Numbered from the stretch's first letter, positions 8,166-18,250 are shown. The stretch: DNA of 64,000 nucleotides from Bradyrhizobium lablabi (GCF_018131005.1 NZ_JAFCJK010000001.1:744001-808000), one strand, 5' to 3'. Translations and numbers: made by a program. The notes: generated by a model not told the origin, from the sequence alone.

Positions 8166-9691
8166 GGCCGCTCTCCCGCCCCTGCCGGCGCGGTCGCCGC
8201 CTGGATTGCAAATTTCTGCTTGAGGAAATCGGCCGGCGTGGTCTGGACCTGGCGCATCCAGGCCTCGGCGGCGCCGGCCGTGGTCATGTCGTCGGGCGTC
8301 ACCTGGATCTTCTTGCCGCCCTTTTGGTTCGGATCGACACGCATCTCGTCGGCCTTCTCGTCCGGCGGCGCGCTGTCGTCCTGCTCCTGCTTGCGGCGCT
8401 TCGCTTCCCGCGCATCCAGCGCTGCCTGCACGATTGCGCGATTGGTCTTGGCAGCAACGTTGCCCGGCTGCGCCTTCAGCACCTCGTCATAGGCCGCGAT
8501 CGCCTTCTCAAAGGCGTGGTTCTGGGCCTGCGCGTTGCCAAGCGCGAACTTTCCTTCGATCGAGTTGACGCGGGAGAATTCCTGCGCGGCGGTGAGGAAG
8601 TCGAAGGCGCGATAGGCGGCGATGCCGTGCCACATCGGATCGGCGAAGCGCTTTGCCGCGGTGGCGTAGTCGCCGCGGTCGAAGGCGATGCGTCCCTGCT
8701 GATCCGGTGTGAGCCACAGATCGGCAAAGCGGAAGGACTCCTCAGCCCTGGCGGGCGAGGGCTGTGAGAGGAGAGCGAACGCGACGACCCACGCCACGGT
8801 GGTCCCGCGGCGGAACCAGAGCAGGCTGAGCAGCGCCATCGGCAGCAGCAGCCAATAGCCTTCGTCACGCCATTGCATGCCGAATCTATCGCCCTGAGCG
8901 GACTGGTACCGGGTCTCGATCCGCCGCTCGAGCGCGCCAATGTCTGAGGCATCGGCGCTGACGCGCACGACGTCCGAACCCAGGGCGAGCCCTTCGCCCG
9001 TGCGCGACGACGTGACGCTCAGCATCACCAGGCCGTTGCGCCCGGCTAGCTGGCGCACCGCCGGTTGCCCGGCGCCGGGATCGTCGGCAACGATGAGGAT
9101 CGTGCCAGGCACGGTTTCGGCCGCAAGCGAACTCGCCGCGAGTGCGACGGCGGACGTCGCGTTCTTTCCGTCAGCGGGCATCAGGCCGGGTTCGAGCGCC
9201 GCTAGGAACGGCTCCATCACGGCGCGGTCGTCGGTCAGCGGCATCACCAGATGCGCGGACCCGGCATAGGCGACCAACCCGGTCCGTGCACCCGAGCGCA
9301 CGGCGAGGAGATCCCTGATCTTCTGCTTGGCGCGCTCGAGCCTGCTCGGCGCGACGTCGGTCTCGCCCATCGACGCGTTAAGCGCCAGCGCGATCATCAG
9401 CGGCGCCTTGTCCTCGACAAAGGGCGGCAATTCTCGCCGCCAGGTCGGGCCCGACAGCGCGACAATGCCGAGCAACAGACCGAAGGCGACGAGATAGAGC
9501 GGGCTGACGCCGCGTCCCGCGCCGGGCTGCACGATGAGATGCCGAAGCAGATGCGGCGCGATCACGCCGCCCCATTGCAGCTGCGGACTTTGCCGCCAGC
9601 GCACCAGCGCGAACACGGCCGCCACCGGAATGAGCGCCAGCAGCCACAGCGGCCGCAGCAGATGAAACGGGATGGCGGCGACATCATGCAT
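8162..9691 (-). CDS. VWA + TPR protein (BatB/BatC-like fusion)
   Basis: A 509-residue inner-membrane protein. Two N-terminal membrane segments (residues ~10-30 and ~65-80) precede a VWA domain (~95-250). A further membrane segment is near 285-320. The C-terminal part has TPR-like helices (~335-430; FALGNAQAQNHAFEKAIAAY), as in BatC, and a charged tail. So BatB and BatC are fused. The MIDAS motif is degenerate: LALNASMGE replaces the usual DxSxS, with Asn in the first Asp position, which may weaken metal binding. The start overlaps the BatA-like gene by 8 nt. Confidence 0.82.
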   Translation of the reverse strand: MHDVAAIPFHLLRPLWLLALIPVAAVFALVRWRQSPQLQWGGVIAPHLLRHLIVQPGAGRGVSPLYLVAFGLLLGIVALSGPTWRRELPPFVEDKAPLMIALALNASMGETDVAPSRLERAKQKIRDLLAVRSGARTGLVAYAGSAHLVMPLTDDRAVMEPFLAALEPGLMPADGKNATSAVALAASSLAAETVPGTILIVADDPGAGQPAVRQLAGRNGLVMLSVTSSRTGEGLALGSDVVRVSADASDIGALERRIETRYQSAQGDRFGMQWRDEGYWLLLPMALLSLLWFRRGTTVAWVVAFALLSQPSPARAEESFRFADLWLTPDQQGRIAFDRGDYATAAKRFADPMWHGIAAYRAFDFLTAAQEFSRVNSIEGKFALGNAQAQNHAFEKAIAAYDEVLKAQPGNVAAKTNRAIVQAALDAREAKRRKQEQDDSAPPDEKADEMRVDPNQKGGKKIQVTPDDMTTAGAAEAWMRQVQTTPADFLKQKFAIQAATAPAGAGERP

Positions 9692-10682
9692 GATGTTGCG
9701 CCTCCCGCCGCCCTCGTTCGCTTTCCAGCGACAGGCCGAGCCACAGCAGCAGCGCCAGGATCACCGCCGCGCCGAGCGGCCACTGGAACAGCGGTAACTT
9801 CGGCCGCCACGACAGCGTGTCGAGTTTCGCCGGCGCGAGACGGTCGATATCGGCATAGATCGCCTGCAACTGTGCGCCGTCCTCGGCGCGGAAGAAGCGG
9901 CCGCCCGTAGTCTGTGCAACCGATCGCAGCGCGCCGAGATCGACGCGGTTCTCTCCGGAGGCGGCGGGATCGCCGACGCCGATCGTATAGACGACAACTC
10001 CATTCTGGCGCGCGATATCGGCTGCATGCTCGGGCGGTACGCGGCTCGCAGTGTCGTTGCCGTCGGTGAGCAGGATCAGAAGCTTCTGCTGCGCCTTGCT
10101 CGCATCAAACGTCCTGATCGCCAGGCCGATCGTGTCGCCGATCGCGGTCTGCTGGCCGGCCATGCCGACCTCGGTCTGCGCCAGCAGCGCGGTCGCGGTT
10201 TGCAGATCCTGGGTGAACGGGACCTGCACATAGGCCTTGGTGCCGAACAGGATCAGTGCGACGCGATCGCCTTGCCGCCGCGCAATGAAATCCGCAACCA
10301 CGCGCTTGACACCGTCGAGCCGCGTCAGCACCGCACCGTCGGCCGCGCGGAAATCGCGCTGCTGCATCGAGCCGGAGATATCGATCGCAAGGATCAGATC
10401 GCGCGCGGAGACCTCGCGCGTGACGGGATCGCCGACCCATTGCGGCTGTGCCAGCGCCACCACGAGCAGCGCCCAGATCACGACGGCGGCGACCATCTGG
10501 ACGCGGCGCCGTTGCAGCACGACAGCGCCACGCTGCGGCGTCTGTCCGGTCGCCGCGGCGAGGCGGTCGAAGAACGGAACCTTCACTGAGGCCTGCCGCG
10601 CGCGATAGGGCGGCAACAGCCACCACACCAGGATCGGCAGCGGCAGCAACGCGAGCATCCAGGGCCAGGCGAGCTCAAACAT
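9684..10682 (-). CDS. VWA domain protein (BatA-like)
   Basis: A 332-residue membrane protein starting at ATG 10682 (MFELAWPWMLALLPLPI), which overlaps the DUF4381 stop by 8 nt. The first membrane segment is at residues 3-22, the second at ~57-75. The VWA domain (~90-290) has an intact MIDAS (DISGSM) with the Thr and Asp positions later (LTDGND). A third membrane segment lies at the C-terminus (~307-325). This is the BatA/Aerotolerance layout. Known relatives work with a MoxR AAA+ ATPase as a chaperone or regulatory module at the inner membrane. Confidence 0.88.
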   Translation of the reverse strand: MFELAWPWMLALLPLPILVWWLLPPYRARQASVKVPFFDRLAAATGQTPQRGAVVLQRRRVQMVAAVVIWALLVVALAQPQWVGDPVTREVSARDLILAIDISGSMQQRDFRAADGAVLTRLDGVKRVVADFIARRQGDRVALILFGTKAYVQVPFTQDLQTATALLAQTEVGMAGQQTAIGDTIGLAIRTFDASKAQQKLLILLTDGNDTASRVPPEHAADIARQNGVVVYTIGVGDPAASGENRVDLGALRSVAQTTGGRFFRAEDGAQLQAIYADIDRLAPAKLDTLSWRPKLPLFQWPLGAAVILALLLWLGLSLESERGRREAQHHA

Positions 10683-11166
10683 GGTGCCCCCTGATCCAGC
10701 GGCGGATGAGTTGCTCAAGGGGCCGCAGTTCATCGGCATCGAGCGCGGCCCGCCGATAGGGCGCGTTCGCCAGAACCCTTCCCACACCTTCCGAGAATTC
10801 GTGACCGCCATAGCTGCGATCGAGAAACGAAAGCCAGCCTGCGCCCGCGAGCGGCGCCACTGTTTCGCGCGGAAAGGCCTCGAGCGCCGTGCGCCGCACC
10901 AGCAAAGAGAGCTGCGCCGCCCGCTGATCCGACGCGATGCCGGGCGTCCGCTCGATCCGATCCAGTTCCGCAAGCGCTGCGCGCCGGTAGCGGTTGGCGC
11001 GAAAGCGACGCACGCCATGCCAGATCGCGAACGCGGCGCCCACGACGAGCAACACGAGCGCGATCCGCGACGCCCATGTCTCGGGAAGCAGGCTGACCGG
11101 CCGCGGCAGTGGGATATCGATCAGGCCCGCCACCGGATCATTCGGGATTGGTCGGGTCTCAGCCAA
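10675..11166 (-). CDS. DUF4381 single-pass membrane protein (TTG start)
   Basis: Predicted 163 residues with one membrane helix (ASRIALVLLVVGAAFAIW, near residue 32-50) and a soluble helical tail, as in DUF4381 proteins found between DUF58 and BatA genes. There is no suitable ATG. TTG 11166, encoding (M)AETRPIPNDPVAG, sits 6 nt after a perfect GGAGG and its TTGGCTGA overlaps the DUF58 stop, so I prefer it over the upstream ATG at 11205, which would add a non-family extension. It probably anchors the MoxR/VWA assembly; that is inference. Confidence 0.8.
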   Translation of the reverse strand: MAETRPIPNDPVAGLIDIPLPRPVSLLPETWASRIALVLLVVGAAFAIWHGVRRFRANRYRRAALAELDRIERTPGIASDQRAAQLSLLVRRTALEAFPRETVAPLAGAGWLSFLDRSYGGHEFSEGVGRVLANAPYRRAALDADELRPLEQLIRRWIRGHHV

Positions 11167-12145
11167 GGGCGGCCTCCGCCTGGGTGTGACCGCCACCGCG
11201 CCCATGCTGCGCGGGCAAGCGTCCGAGCAGGCGGCGGAGCTGCGGCGCCGTTTCCTCTGCTGCGCTCAGCGGCAGCACGGGAATGCCGAGCTCATGCGTC
11301 CATGCGAACACGCCCTGCAACCGTTCCTGCGAGGCCTGCGCGATGCGCTTGCGGACGCTTTCGCGACCGACTTCGAGTTGGATCTGCAGCTCGCCGTCGG
11401 TGACGGTCATGCGGCTCGAGGCCGGCAGATCGCTTTGCAGGGGGTCGTGAACCAGCACCGCGATCACGTTATTGTGCCGGTCGATGGCCTCGACCATAAG
11501 GCGCGTCGCGGCGTCGGCTCCGTCGAAATCGCTGATTACGATCACGGTGGCATCGTGGAGCGCGCGGCGCCGCGCGCGCTCCAGCGCGGCGTTGAGCATG
11601 GCGGGTGCCGCGGCCGTGCCATGGCCGACGCCGAGCGCCTGGTTTTGCGTGGCTACCGCGGACAGGATCTGCAGCACCGTCGCGCGGCTGCGGCGCGGGG
11701 CGATCTCGACGATATCGCTGTCGTTGAACACGATCGCGCCGACACGATCGCCGGCGCCGAGCACACGCCAGGCGCCGATCGCGGCGGCCTCCGCCGCTGT
11801 GACCGATTTCATCGCGCGGCGGCTGCCGAAGAACATCGACAGCCTTTGATCCACCACCAGCAGTGCCTGCCGGTCGCGCTCCTCGTTGAAGACACGGACA
11901 TGCGGCTTCTGCAGCCGCGCGGTCACCTTCCAATCGATCGAACGGACGTCATCGCCTGCGCGATAGTCGCGGATCTCCTCGAAATTCAGGCCGCGGCCGC
12001 GCATCCGCGAGGCGAACCGGCCGGACAGCAGGCTGTGCACGGGCTGTCGCGGCAGGAACGACACCTTGCGGCCGCGAAATTCGAGCGCGATCAGATCATC
12101 AAGACCGACATAGACACCGGGTGTTCTGGCTGATGTCTCGGTCAT
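11159..12145 (-). CDS. DUF58 protein of the MoxR/Bat cluster
   Basis: A 328-residue soluble protein. The DUF58 signature RDYRAGDDVRSIDWKVTAR is at about residue 60-78. The rest is a VWA-like fold with a variant MIDAS (VVDQRLSMF). DUF58 proteins are regular partners of MoxR ATPases and are thought to receive or present its substrates. It starts 7 nt after the moxR-like stop and ends inside the TTG-started DUF4381 gene, so it is tightly coupled on both sides. Confidence 0.88.
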   Translation of the reverse strand: MTETSARTPGVYVGLDDLIALEFRGRKVSFLPRQPVHSLLSGRFASRMRGRGLNFEEIRDYRAGDDVRSIDWKVTARLQKPHVRVFNEERDRQALLVVDQRLSMFFGSRRAMKSVTAAEAAAIGAWRVLGAGDRVGAIVFNDSDIVEIAPRRSRATVLQILSAVATQNQALGVGHGTAAAPAMLNAALERARRRALHDATVIVISDFDGADAATRLMVEAIDRHNNVIAVLVHDPLQSDLPASSRMTVTDGELQIQLEVGRESVRKRIAQASQERLQGVFAWTHELGIPVLPLSAAEETAPQLRRLLGRLPAQHGRGGGHTQAEAALG

Positions 12146-12152
12146 GGTGACC

Positions 12153-13187
<1,035 letters not shown>

Positions 13188-13250
13188 CAGTGTGCACCGG
13201 AAGAATATTCCCGGCCGCCAGGATCGGCGGCCGGGCCGCGTGCGTCCTCG

Positions 13251-14891
13251 CTATTTCGTGGCCGTCTTGTCGAGCGTCTTCATCAGCGCGTCGACCATCT
13301 GGTCGATGCTGAAGCTCGCGGAGCGCTGGCTCGGCGGATAGTCCTTGAAGGTCTGCAGGAACGGAGCCACGCGCCACACGCCGTATTGAATCAGGTAGGC
13401 GTTCTTGGCCATCCAGTCATAATACTGATCGGAGACCACGTCGGCGCGTTCAAACGGATCCATTCGCAGGTTGAAGATCTTCGGCGCGCGCAAGCAGGTG
13501 AACGGGTTGGCCCACACTTCGAAGCCGCCGGGCTTGCGCTGCTCGCAGAACACGATCTTGAAGTCGTTATAGCGATAGGCGACGACCTCGCCGTCGTCGT
13601 TGAAGTAATAGAACTCGTTGCGTGCAGATTTTGGCTGCTGACCGGTCAAATATGGCAACTGGTTATAGCCGTCGAGATGCACCTTGAACGACTTGCCGCC
13701 GAGATCAGTGCCTTTAAGCAGGCGTTCCTTGACATCGGTGTCGCCGGCCGCGGCGAGCAGCGTCGGGAACCAGTCGAGCCCGGAGACAATCTCGTTGGAG
13801 ACTTCGCCGGCCTTGATGCGGCCGGGCCAGCGGATCATCGCCGGCACGCGGAACGCGCCTTCCCAGTTGGTGTCCTTTTCGCTGCGGAACGGGGTCGTCG
13901 CAGCATCGGGCCAGGACCACTGGTTGGGCCCGTTGTCGGTCGTGTAGACGACGATCGTGTTGTTGGCGATACCGAGGTCGTCCAGCGCCTTCAGGAGCTT
14001 ACCGACGTCGCCGTCGTGCTCGATCATGCCGTCGGCATATTCGTTGCCGGGCATGCCGCTCTGGCCCTGCATGGATGGGCGGACGTGGGTGAACGCGTGC
14101 ATGCGGGTGGTGTTCATCCAGGTGAAGAACGGCTTGTTCGCGCGCGCTTGCCGCTGGATGAAATCGACCGTGGCGGCCGTGGTTTCATCGTCGACGGTTT
14201 CCATGCGCTTCCGATTGAGCGGCCCTGTATCCTCGATCTTGCCGTCCGCTGATGCCTTGAGCACGCCGCGCGGCGTGTTGCTCTTGGTGAATGCGGCGTC
14301 GTTCTTGGGGTAGTACGGCCGTTCCGGCTCTTCCTCGGCATTGAGGTGATAGAGATTGCCGAAGAATTCATCGAAACCGTGCTTGGTCGGCAGATATTCA
14401 TCGCGGTCGCCAAGGTGGTTCTTGCCGAACTGGCCCGTGGCATAGCCGAGCGGCTTCAGCGCTTGGGCAATCGTGACGTCGCGATCCTGAAGGCCGACGG
14501 CAGCACCGGGGATACCGACCTTGCAGAGGCCGGTGCGCAGGCAGACTTGTCCCGTAATGAACGTGGATCGGCCGGCCGTGCAGCTGTTCTCAGCGTAATA
14601 GTCCGTGAACATCATGCCTTCATTCGCGATGCGGTCGATGTTCGGCGTCTTGTAACCCACCACCCCGCGCGTATAGGCGCTGATGTTGGATTGGCCGACA
14701 TCGTCACCGAAGATGACGAGAATGTTCGGCTTTGCCGTGCTCGGCTGCTGCGCGAGCACGGGCGAGCGGGCCAATGGTGACAGGCTTGTCGCAACCAATG
14801 CGGCCGCGAACAGAGTGCGAAGCAGCGGACGGGGGCCGCCGTCGGACGGATTGGTCGTGGCGCTATTCGTTGGTCTGACGTCATCACTCAT
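13251..14891 (-). CDS. Cys-type (type I) sulfatase with Sec-like signal
   Basis: A 546-residue exported sulfatase. A long N-region precedes a hydrophobic stretch with cleavage near VLA-QQ (residue ~48); no twin arginine is seen. The metal site begins at KPNILVIFGDDVG, the active-site motif CTAGR is at Cys104, and GKNHLGDRDEYLPTKHGFDE (~165-185) and YTTDNGPNQWSW (~325) are further family blocks. It needs formylglycine conversion of Cys104; the FGE gene overlaps its start by 8 nt, the clearest pairing in the operon. It is about as long as, and clearly paralogous to, the sulfatase at 5002-6684. Confidence 0.93.
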   Translation of the reverse strand: MSDDVRPTNSATTNPSDGGPRPLLRTLFAAALVATSLSPLARSPVLAQQPSTAKPNILVIFGDDVGQSNISAYTRGVVGYKTPNIDRIANEGMMFTDYYAENSCTAGRSTFITGQVCLRTGLCKVGIPGAAVGLQDRDVTIAQALKPLGYATGQFGKNHLGDRDEYLPTKHGFDEFFGNLYHLNAEEEPERPYYPKNDAAFTKSNTPRGVLKASADGKIEDTGPLNRKRMETVDDETTAATVDFIQRQARANKPFFTWMNTTRMHAFTHVRPSMQGQSGMPGNEYADGMIEHDGDVGKLLKALDDLGIANNTIVVYTTDNGPNQWSWPDAATTPFRSEKDTNWEGAFRVPAMIRWPGRIKAGEVSNEIVSGLDWFPTLLAAAGDTDVKERLLKGTDLGGKSFKVHLDGYNQLPYLTGQQPKSARNEFYYFNDDGEVVAYRYNDFKIVFCEQRKPGGFEVWANPFTCLRAPKIFNLRMDPFERADVVSDQYYDWMAKNAYLIQYGVWRVAPFLQTFKDYPPSQRSASFSIDQMVDALMKTLDKTATK

Positions 14892-15906
14892 TCGACACTC
14901 CCTGCTCTTCAGAAGGTTTTAGTGTTGGCTGAGAACCGGGAGTCCGCAGCACGCAGCGGAATCCGACATGGCTGGTCGACGTGTCGACTGGTTCGGCGTG
15001 CCGCGCCGCGGGGCGATAACGACGACAATAATTGGGAGCGCAGAGGTGCGAACCGCCCTTCAGGACCTTGCGCGGGATCTTGATATTGGGCTGCGCCGGG
15101 TCGTAGCTCGCGGTCTCCGGACCGCCGCGCGGATTCTCGGGAATGCAGCAGGATTTTGTGGTGTCGGCTTCATGACGGGCGGACCACCAGTCGGAAGTCC
15201 ACTCCCAGACATTGCCGATCATGTCGTAGACGCCATACCCGTTCGGGGGGAAGGCGGTCACTGGCGAGGTGCGGTCAAAGCCGTCTTCGCAGAGATTCTG
15301 GATCGGAAAGTTGCCCTGCCAGGTGTTGGCCATGTGTGCGCCACCCGGGGTCAGCGCGTTGCCCCAGGCATACTCCTCCGCCTCAAGGCCGCCGCGCGCG
15401 GCGAATTCCCATTCGGCTTCGGTCGGCAGATCCTTTCCGGCCCATTTTGCGTAGGCGAGCGCATCGGCGTAAGCGACGTGCACGACCGGGTGGCTGCCGA
15501 GCACATTGATGTTGCTGCGTGGGCCATAGGGGTGACGCCAATCGGCGCCTTTCATGAAACTCCACCATTGGCCCCAGTCGCGCAGCGAATGCACACGCTT
15601 CGGCGGCTGGAACACCAGCGAGCCGGCATAAAGCATATGCGGCAGCGCGCCCGGATATTGCGCCGGGTCCGGCGGCGTTTCGGCCACTGTGACGTGACCG
15701 GTCTCACGCACGAATTTCCGAAACTGGGTGTTGGTGACCGGGGTGCGGTCGATCCAGAAGCCGTCGACCGTCGCCCGGTGCGCCGGTGCCTCCTCGGCGT
15801 AATGATGGTCCGAGCCCATGCGGAAGGTACCGCCGGAGATCCAGACCATATCCACGGTCCGGACGTCCAGCGACGATTCAGCGCATTCGGTGACGGTCCG
15901 AGACAT
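14884..15906 (-). CDS. Formylglycine-generating enzyme (SUMF1-type)
   Basis: A 340-residue cytosolic-looking protein, started at ATG 15906 (MSRTVTECAESS); the upstream extension in frame is antisense to the previous gene's end. Blocks of the FGE-sulfatase family are all present: WISGGTFRMGSDHH, VTNTQFRKFV, LPTEAEWEFAARGG, NGYGVYDMIGNVWEWTSDWW. The catalytic pair is Cys289 and Cys294 in SHLCAPNYCRRYRPAAR, equal to human Cys336/Cys341, so this is the aerobic copper-dependent enzyme type. It oxidises the sulfatase CxAxR cysteine to formylglycine. The stop overlaps the sulfatase ATG (ATGAGTGA), so enzyme and substrate are made together. Confidence 0.93.
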   Translation of the reverse strand: MSRTVTECAESSLDVRTVDMVWISGGTFRMGSDHHYAEEAPAHRATVDGFWIDRTPVTNTQFRKFVRETGHVTVAETPPDPAQYPGALPHMLYAGSLVFQPPKRVHSLRDWGQWWSFMKGADWRHPYGPRSNINVLGSHPVVHVAYADALAYAKWAGKDLPTEAEWEFAARGGLEAEEYAWGNALTPGGAHMANTWQGNFPIQNLCEDGFDRTSPVTAFPPNGYGVYDMIGNVWEWTSDWWSARHEADTTKSCCIPENPRGGPETASYDPAQPNIKIPRKVLKGGSHLCAPNYCRRYRPAARHAEPVDTSTSHVGFRCVLRTPGSQPTLKPSEEQGVSNE

Positions 15907-15926
15907 GACGGCGCATCCCCCGCGCG

Positions 15927-16421
15927 TTATTGGGGGCAGTAGTCCCAGAAACCCTGCGTCCTGGACGGATCGGTGTAGAACCAGCACATGCCGGCCGCGG
16001 GCGCCGCGCCCGCCCATGCGGCCGCGCTGGCCGCGGTCACAAAGCCGACCGCCGCGCCGGCCGCGATCGCACCACCGACCGGCCAGCGATACCAGCCGGG
16101 ACGGGCCCAGCCGGCTCGCACGCCTGGCCGTCCCACGGGACCGCGCACCACGGTGCGACTGCGGTAACCAACCGCATTACCGCGCGGACCGACCGCCACA
16201 CCGCCGCGGCGGGCCACCGCACGCACGTCGATAATGTCGCTATTTTGGTGATCGATGATCGCCCGGCTTCCGAACGAAGCGGCAGCACCCATGTTGAGGG
16301 CAGAGGCAGGTTTTGATGTCACGGCGATCCCGGCCAAGCCGATGATCGCGAAACCGATGAGTTTGAAGGCGTTTGTAGAATTAGCCTGGCGACCGAGCGT
16401 CGTTTTCAATGATCGTTGCAT
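15927..16421 (-). CDS. Small exported protein, first gene of the sulfatase operon
   Basis: A 164-residue protein. I chose ATG 16421 (MQRSLKTTLGRQ) because GGGAAGGG lies 8 nt upstream; an in-frame ATG 27 nt earlier lacks such a site. A signal peptide (cleavage near ASA-LN) is followed by an Arg/Gly/Val-rich linker (VGPRGNAVGYRSRTVVRGPV), an Ala-rich segment and a C-terminal block CWFYTDPSRTQGFWDYCPQ with two Cys. The CWFY...DPSRTQGFWD C-terminus is a recurring ending of short secreted proteins in Bradyrhizobium; I know no function. It ends 20 nt before the FGE start, so it is probably the promoter-proximal gene. Confidence 0.75.
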   Translation of the reverse strand: MQRSLKTTLGRQANSTNAFKLIGFAIIGLAGIAVTSKPASALNMGAAASFGSRAIIDHQNSDIIDVRAVARRGGVAVGPRGNAVGYRSRTVVRGPVGRPGVRAGWARPGWYRWPVGGAIAAGAAVGFVTAASAAAWAGAAPAAGMCWFYTDPSRTQGFWDYCPQ

Positions 16422-16864
16422 GATTGTGCCCTTCCCAGATTTTTTCATTGCTGCCGGCCCAAGCAGCTTGATTAGGTCAGCCCTTCTCTCCTTTTCTGTG
16501 CACGCTTACGTGCGCAGCCTCCCTCACGACGCGTAATCATTGGACGCTGTCACGGCCCAACTACTTCTACGGGTTGAACGATAGATCAACTCATTCCGTC
16601 TGTGACGTGCAGTTTGTGCCAGCCCGCGCGACGGCGCTTCGAGGCTTGACGGAAGATGGCCTCAGTCGATCAACCCGTTGATGCCGCGCAGGTTACCTTA
16701 TCTAAAAACTAAGGAAACTTCGAATTCTCGCCATCATCAACACCATCCTGCCATTCGAATCGGCAGAGTGTTCCAAGTTGTCGCGGGCAGGAAAATTTTC
16801 GCTGACTCCGGGTCCCTGGCTCAAATAGGATAATCATGGTCGCGGTTCAGTTGCAGGTTTGCGG
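16422..16864 (+). promoter_or_regulatory. Divergent control region, sulfatase operon / AraC regulator
   Basis: This 443-bp gap lies between the divergent sulfatase operon and the AraC-type gene and holds no convincing ORF. It contains a hairpin GCACG-CTTA-CGTGC at 16500-16513 in the leader side of the operon. The hexamer GTTGAT/ATCAAC appears as two inverted repeats: one perfect, ATCAAC-CC-GTTGAT at 16669-16682, and one wider, GTTGA-N8-TCAAC at 16573-16590. These are plausible operator sites for the divergent regulator. I could not fix -10/-35 elements with confidence. Confidence 0.55.
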
Positions 16865-17818
16865 ATGGGTGGCCCCCTCACAGTCAGCATCGGCGAACTA
16901 GACGGATTTGAAGGACTGCATCAGGCCGTCAAAGGCTCGCATGTCGATGTGATGCAGCTTGGCCGCGGCAAGCTGCGCGGCACGCTGTCCCATGTCGGGA
17001 TCGGCGATTTCTCGCTCAGCATCGGCGCTTTTAACCTCGGCGTACGCACCCAGCGCATCTCCACTGACGATAAGCTGATCATCGGGATGCTCCTGAGCGC
17101 CGAGGATCGCGTCACGCACTGGGCATTCGACATGCGGCCCGCCGACGTGCTGGTGATCCCGCCGGAGGTCGAGCATGACGGCGTGTTCCAGGGGGCCTCG
17201 TCCTATGCAGCGATCCGCTTTGACCTCAGCGAGTTGCCCGCCGTGTTCGGCGGCGAACCGCGTCTGGCGGACCCTGAAGCCTGGCGGGAGAAGAACTATT
17301 ATCGCGCCGACGCGACGATCGGCATGCTGGCGGCACGGAAGCTGCCGCAGATGGTGTCGCATCTCGCGCGGGTGAAGGGCGCGCTTTCGGACGGTGCCGC
17401 GGACTTCTGGAAGCGGGCAATCGTCGACTGCGTCACCGCAAACATCATCACATCGCTGCCGCCGGACGAGTCGGGTTATCTGCCGTCAGCGATGAAACTC
17501 GTCCGCGACGTCGAGGACTATCTTGAAGCCGCGGGCGCGCGGCCCGTGCATGTGTCCGAGATCTGTTCGGAATTTCGCTTGTCGCGGCGCAGCCTGCACC
17601 GCGCGTTCCACGAGGTGTTCGGGATGGGTCCGGTCACCTTCCTGCGGCACAAGCGGCTGTGCGCGATCTACGCAACCCTGAGGGAAAGCGCGCCGGGTGA
17701 GACCACGGTCACGGAAGTCGCGATGCAGCAAGGCTTCATCGAGCTTGGACGCTTCGCGCACTACTACCGTGCGGTGTTTGGCGAATACCCATCGCAGACT
17801 CTCGGCCTTCAGGCGTAA
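16865..17818 (+). CDS. AraC-family transcriptional regulator
   Basis: A 317-residue regulator. I use ATG 16865 with GCAGG 7 nt upstream; the only earlier in-frame start is TTG 16859, and ATG 16836 is in another frame. Residues ~15-150 form a cupin-like sensing domain of the oxidoreductase-type AraC group (LGRGKLRGTLSHVGIGDFSL, VLVIPPEVEHDGVF). The C-terminal ~100 residues carry two helix-turn-helix units: VSEICSEFRLSRRSLHRAF and TVTEVAMQQGFIELGRFAHY, then the closing FGEYPSQTL. It is transcribed away from the sulfatase operon, so it is the likely local regulator; the inducer is unknown. Confidence 0.88.
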   Translation: MGGPLTVSIGELDGFEGLHQAVKGSHVDVMQLGRGKLRGTLSHVGIGDFSLSIGAFNLGVRTQRISTDDKLIIGMLLSAEDRVTHWAFDMRPADVLVIPPEVEHDGVFQGASSYAAIRFDLSELPAVFGGEPRLADPEAWREKNYYRADATIGMLAARKLPQMVSHLARVKGALSDGAADFWKRAIVDCVTANIITSLPPDESGYLPSAMKLVRDVEDYLEAAGARPVHVSEICSEFRLSRRSLHRAFHEVFGMGPVTFLRHKRLCAIYATLRESAPGETTVTEVAMQQGFIELGRFAHYYRAVFGEYPSQTLGLQA

Positions 17819-18250
17819 CCCTCCAATTCGTCCAAGCGCCATCATGATCGCTGGCGGAACGCTACAGCGCTTCCCTGTGCGGCAGCAAGATGAGTGTGAC
17901 GGCCATCACGCCAGTCTCGAGCTTTCCGAGCAACTAGCCTTGCGGGTGGAATGCCTGGCAACGTTCGTATGCCAGGGAGCTCACGTGACCCTTGCCCAGT
18001 GAACATGTACCGCAGCGTTCCTGTCGCTCGATCGCATAATCAAGAGCAGAACAGATGCGAAGCTGGCATGCACGGTGCCAGAGCGAATGGCCCGAGCTGC
18101 GCGACGTTGAAGCCGAGGATTCCCATCGGCTCCGCATCCGCGCTTCTCACCGGAGTCTCACGGACTCCCGCGATCGCCTGAACTGGCGTAGCGGAATGAA
18201 TCCGCACCCGGCGGGTTATTATACAGGCCGCGAAGTGTCGGGGGCAGCCG
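17819..18250 (+). other. Gene-free stretch before the LuxR-type gene
   Basis: No ORF with a ribosome-binding site or family resemblance is visible in these 432 bp. Near the downstream gene there is an inverted repeat GGAGTC-TCACG-GACTCC (18152-18168) and a TATTAT element about 30 nt before the LuxR-type start, which together could be a promoter and an operator. Nothing else stands out. Confidence 0.4.

Noticed and set aside
16836..16838. ATG as start of the AraC gene
   Set aside because: Out of frame with the regulator.
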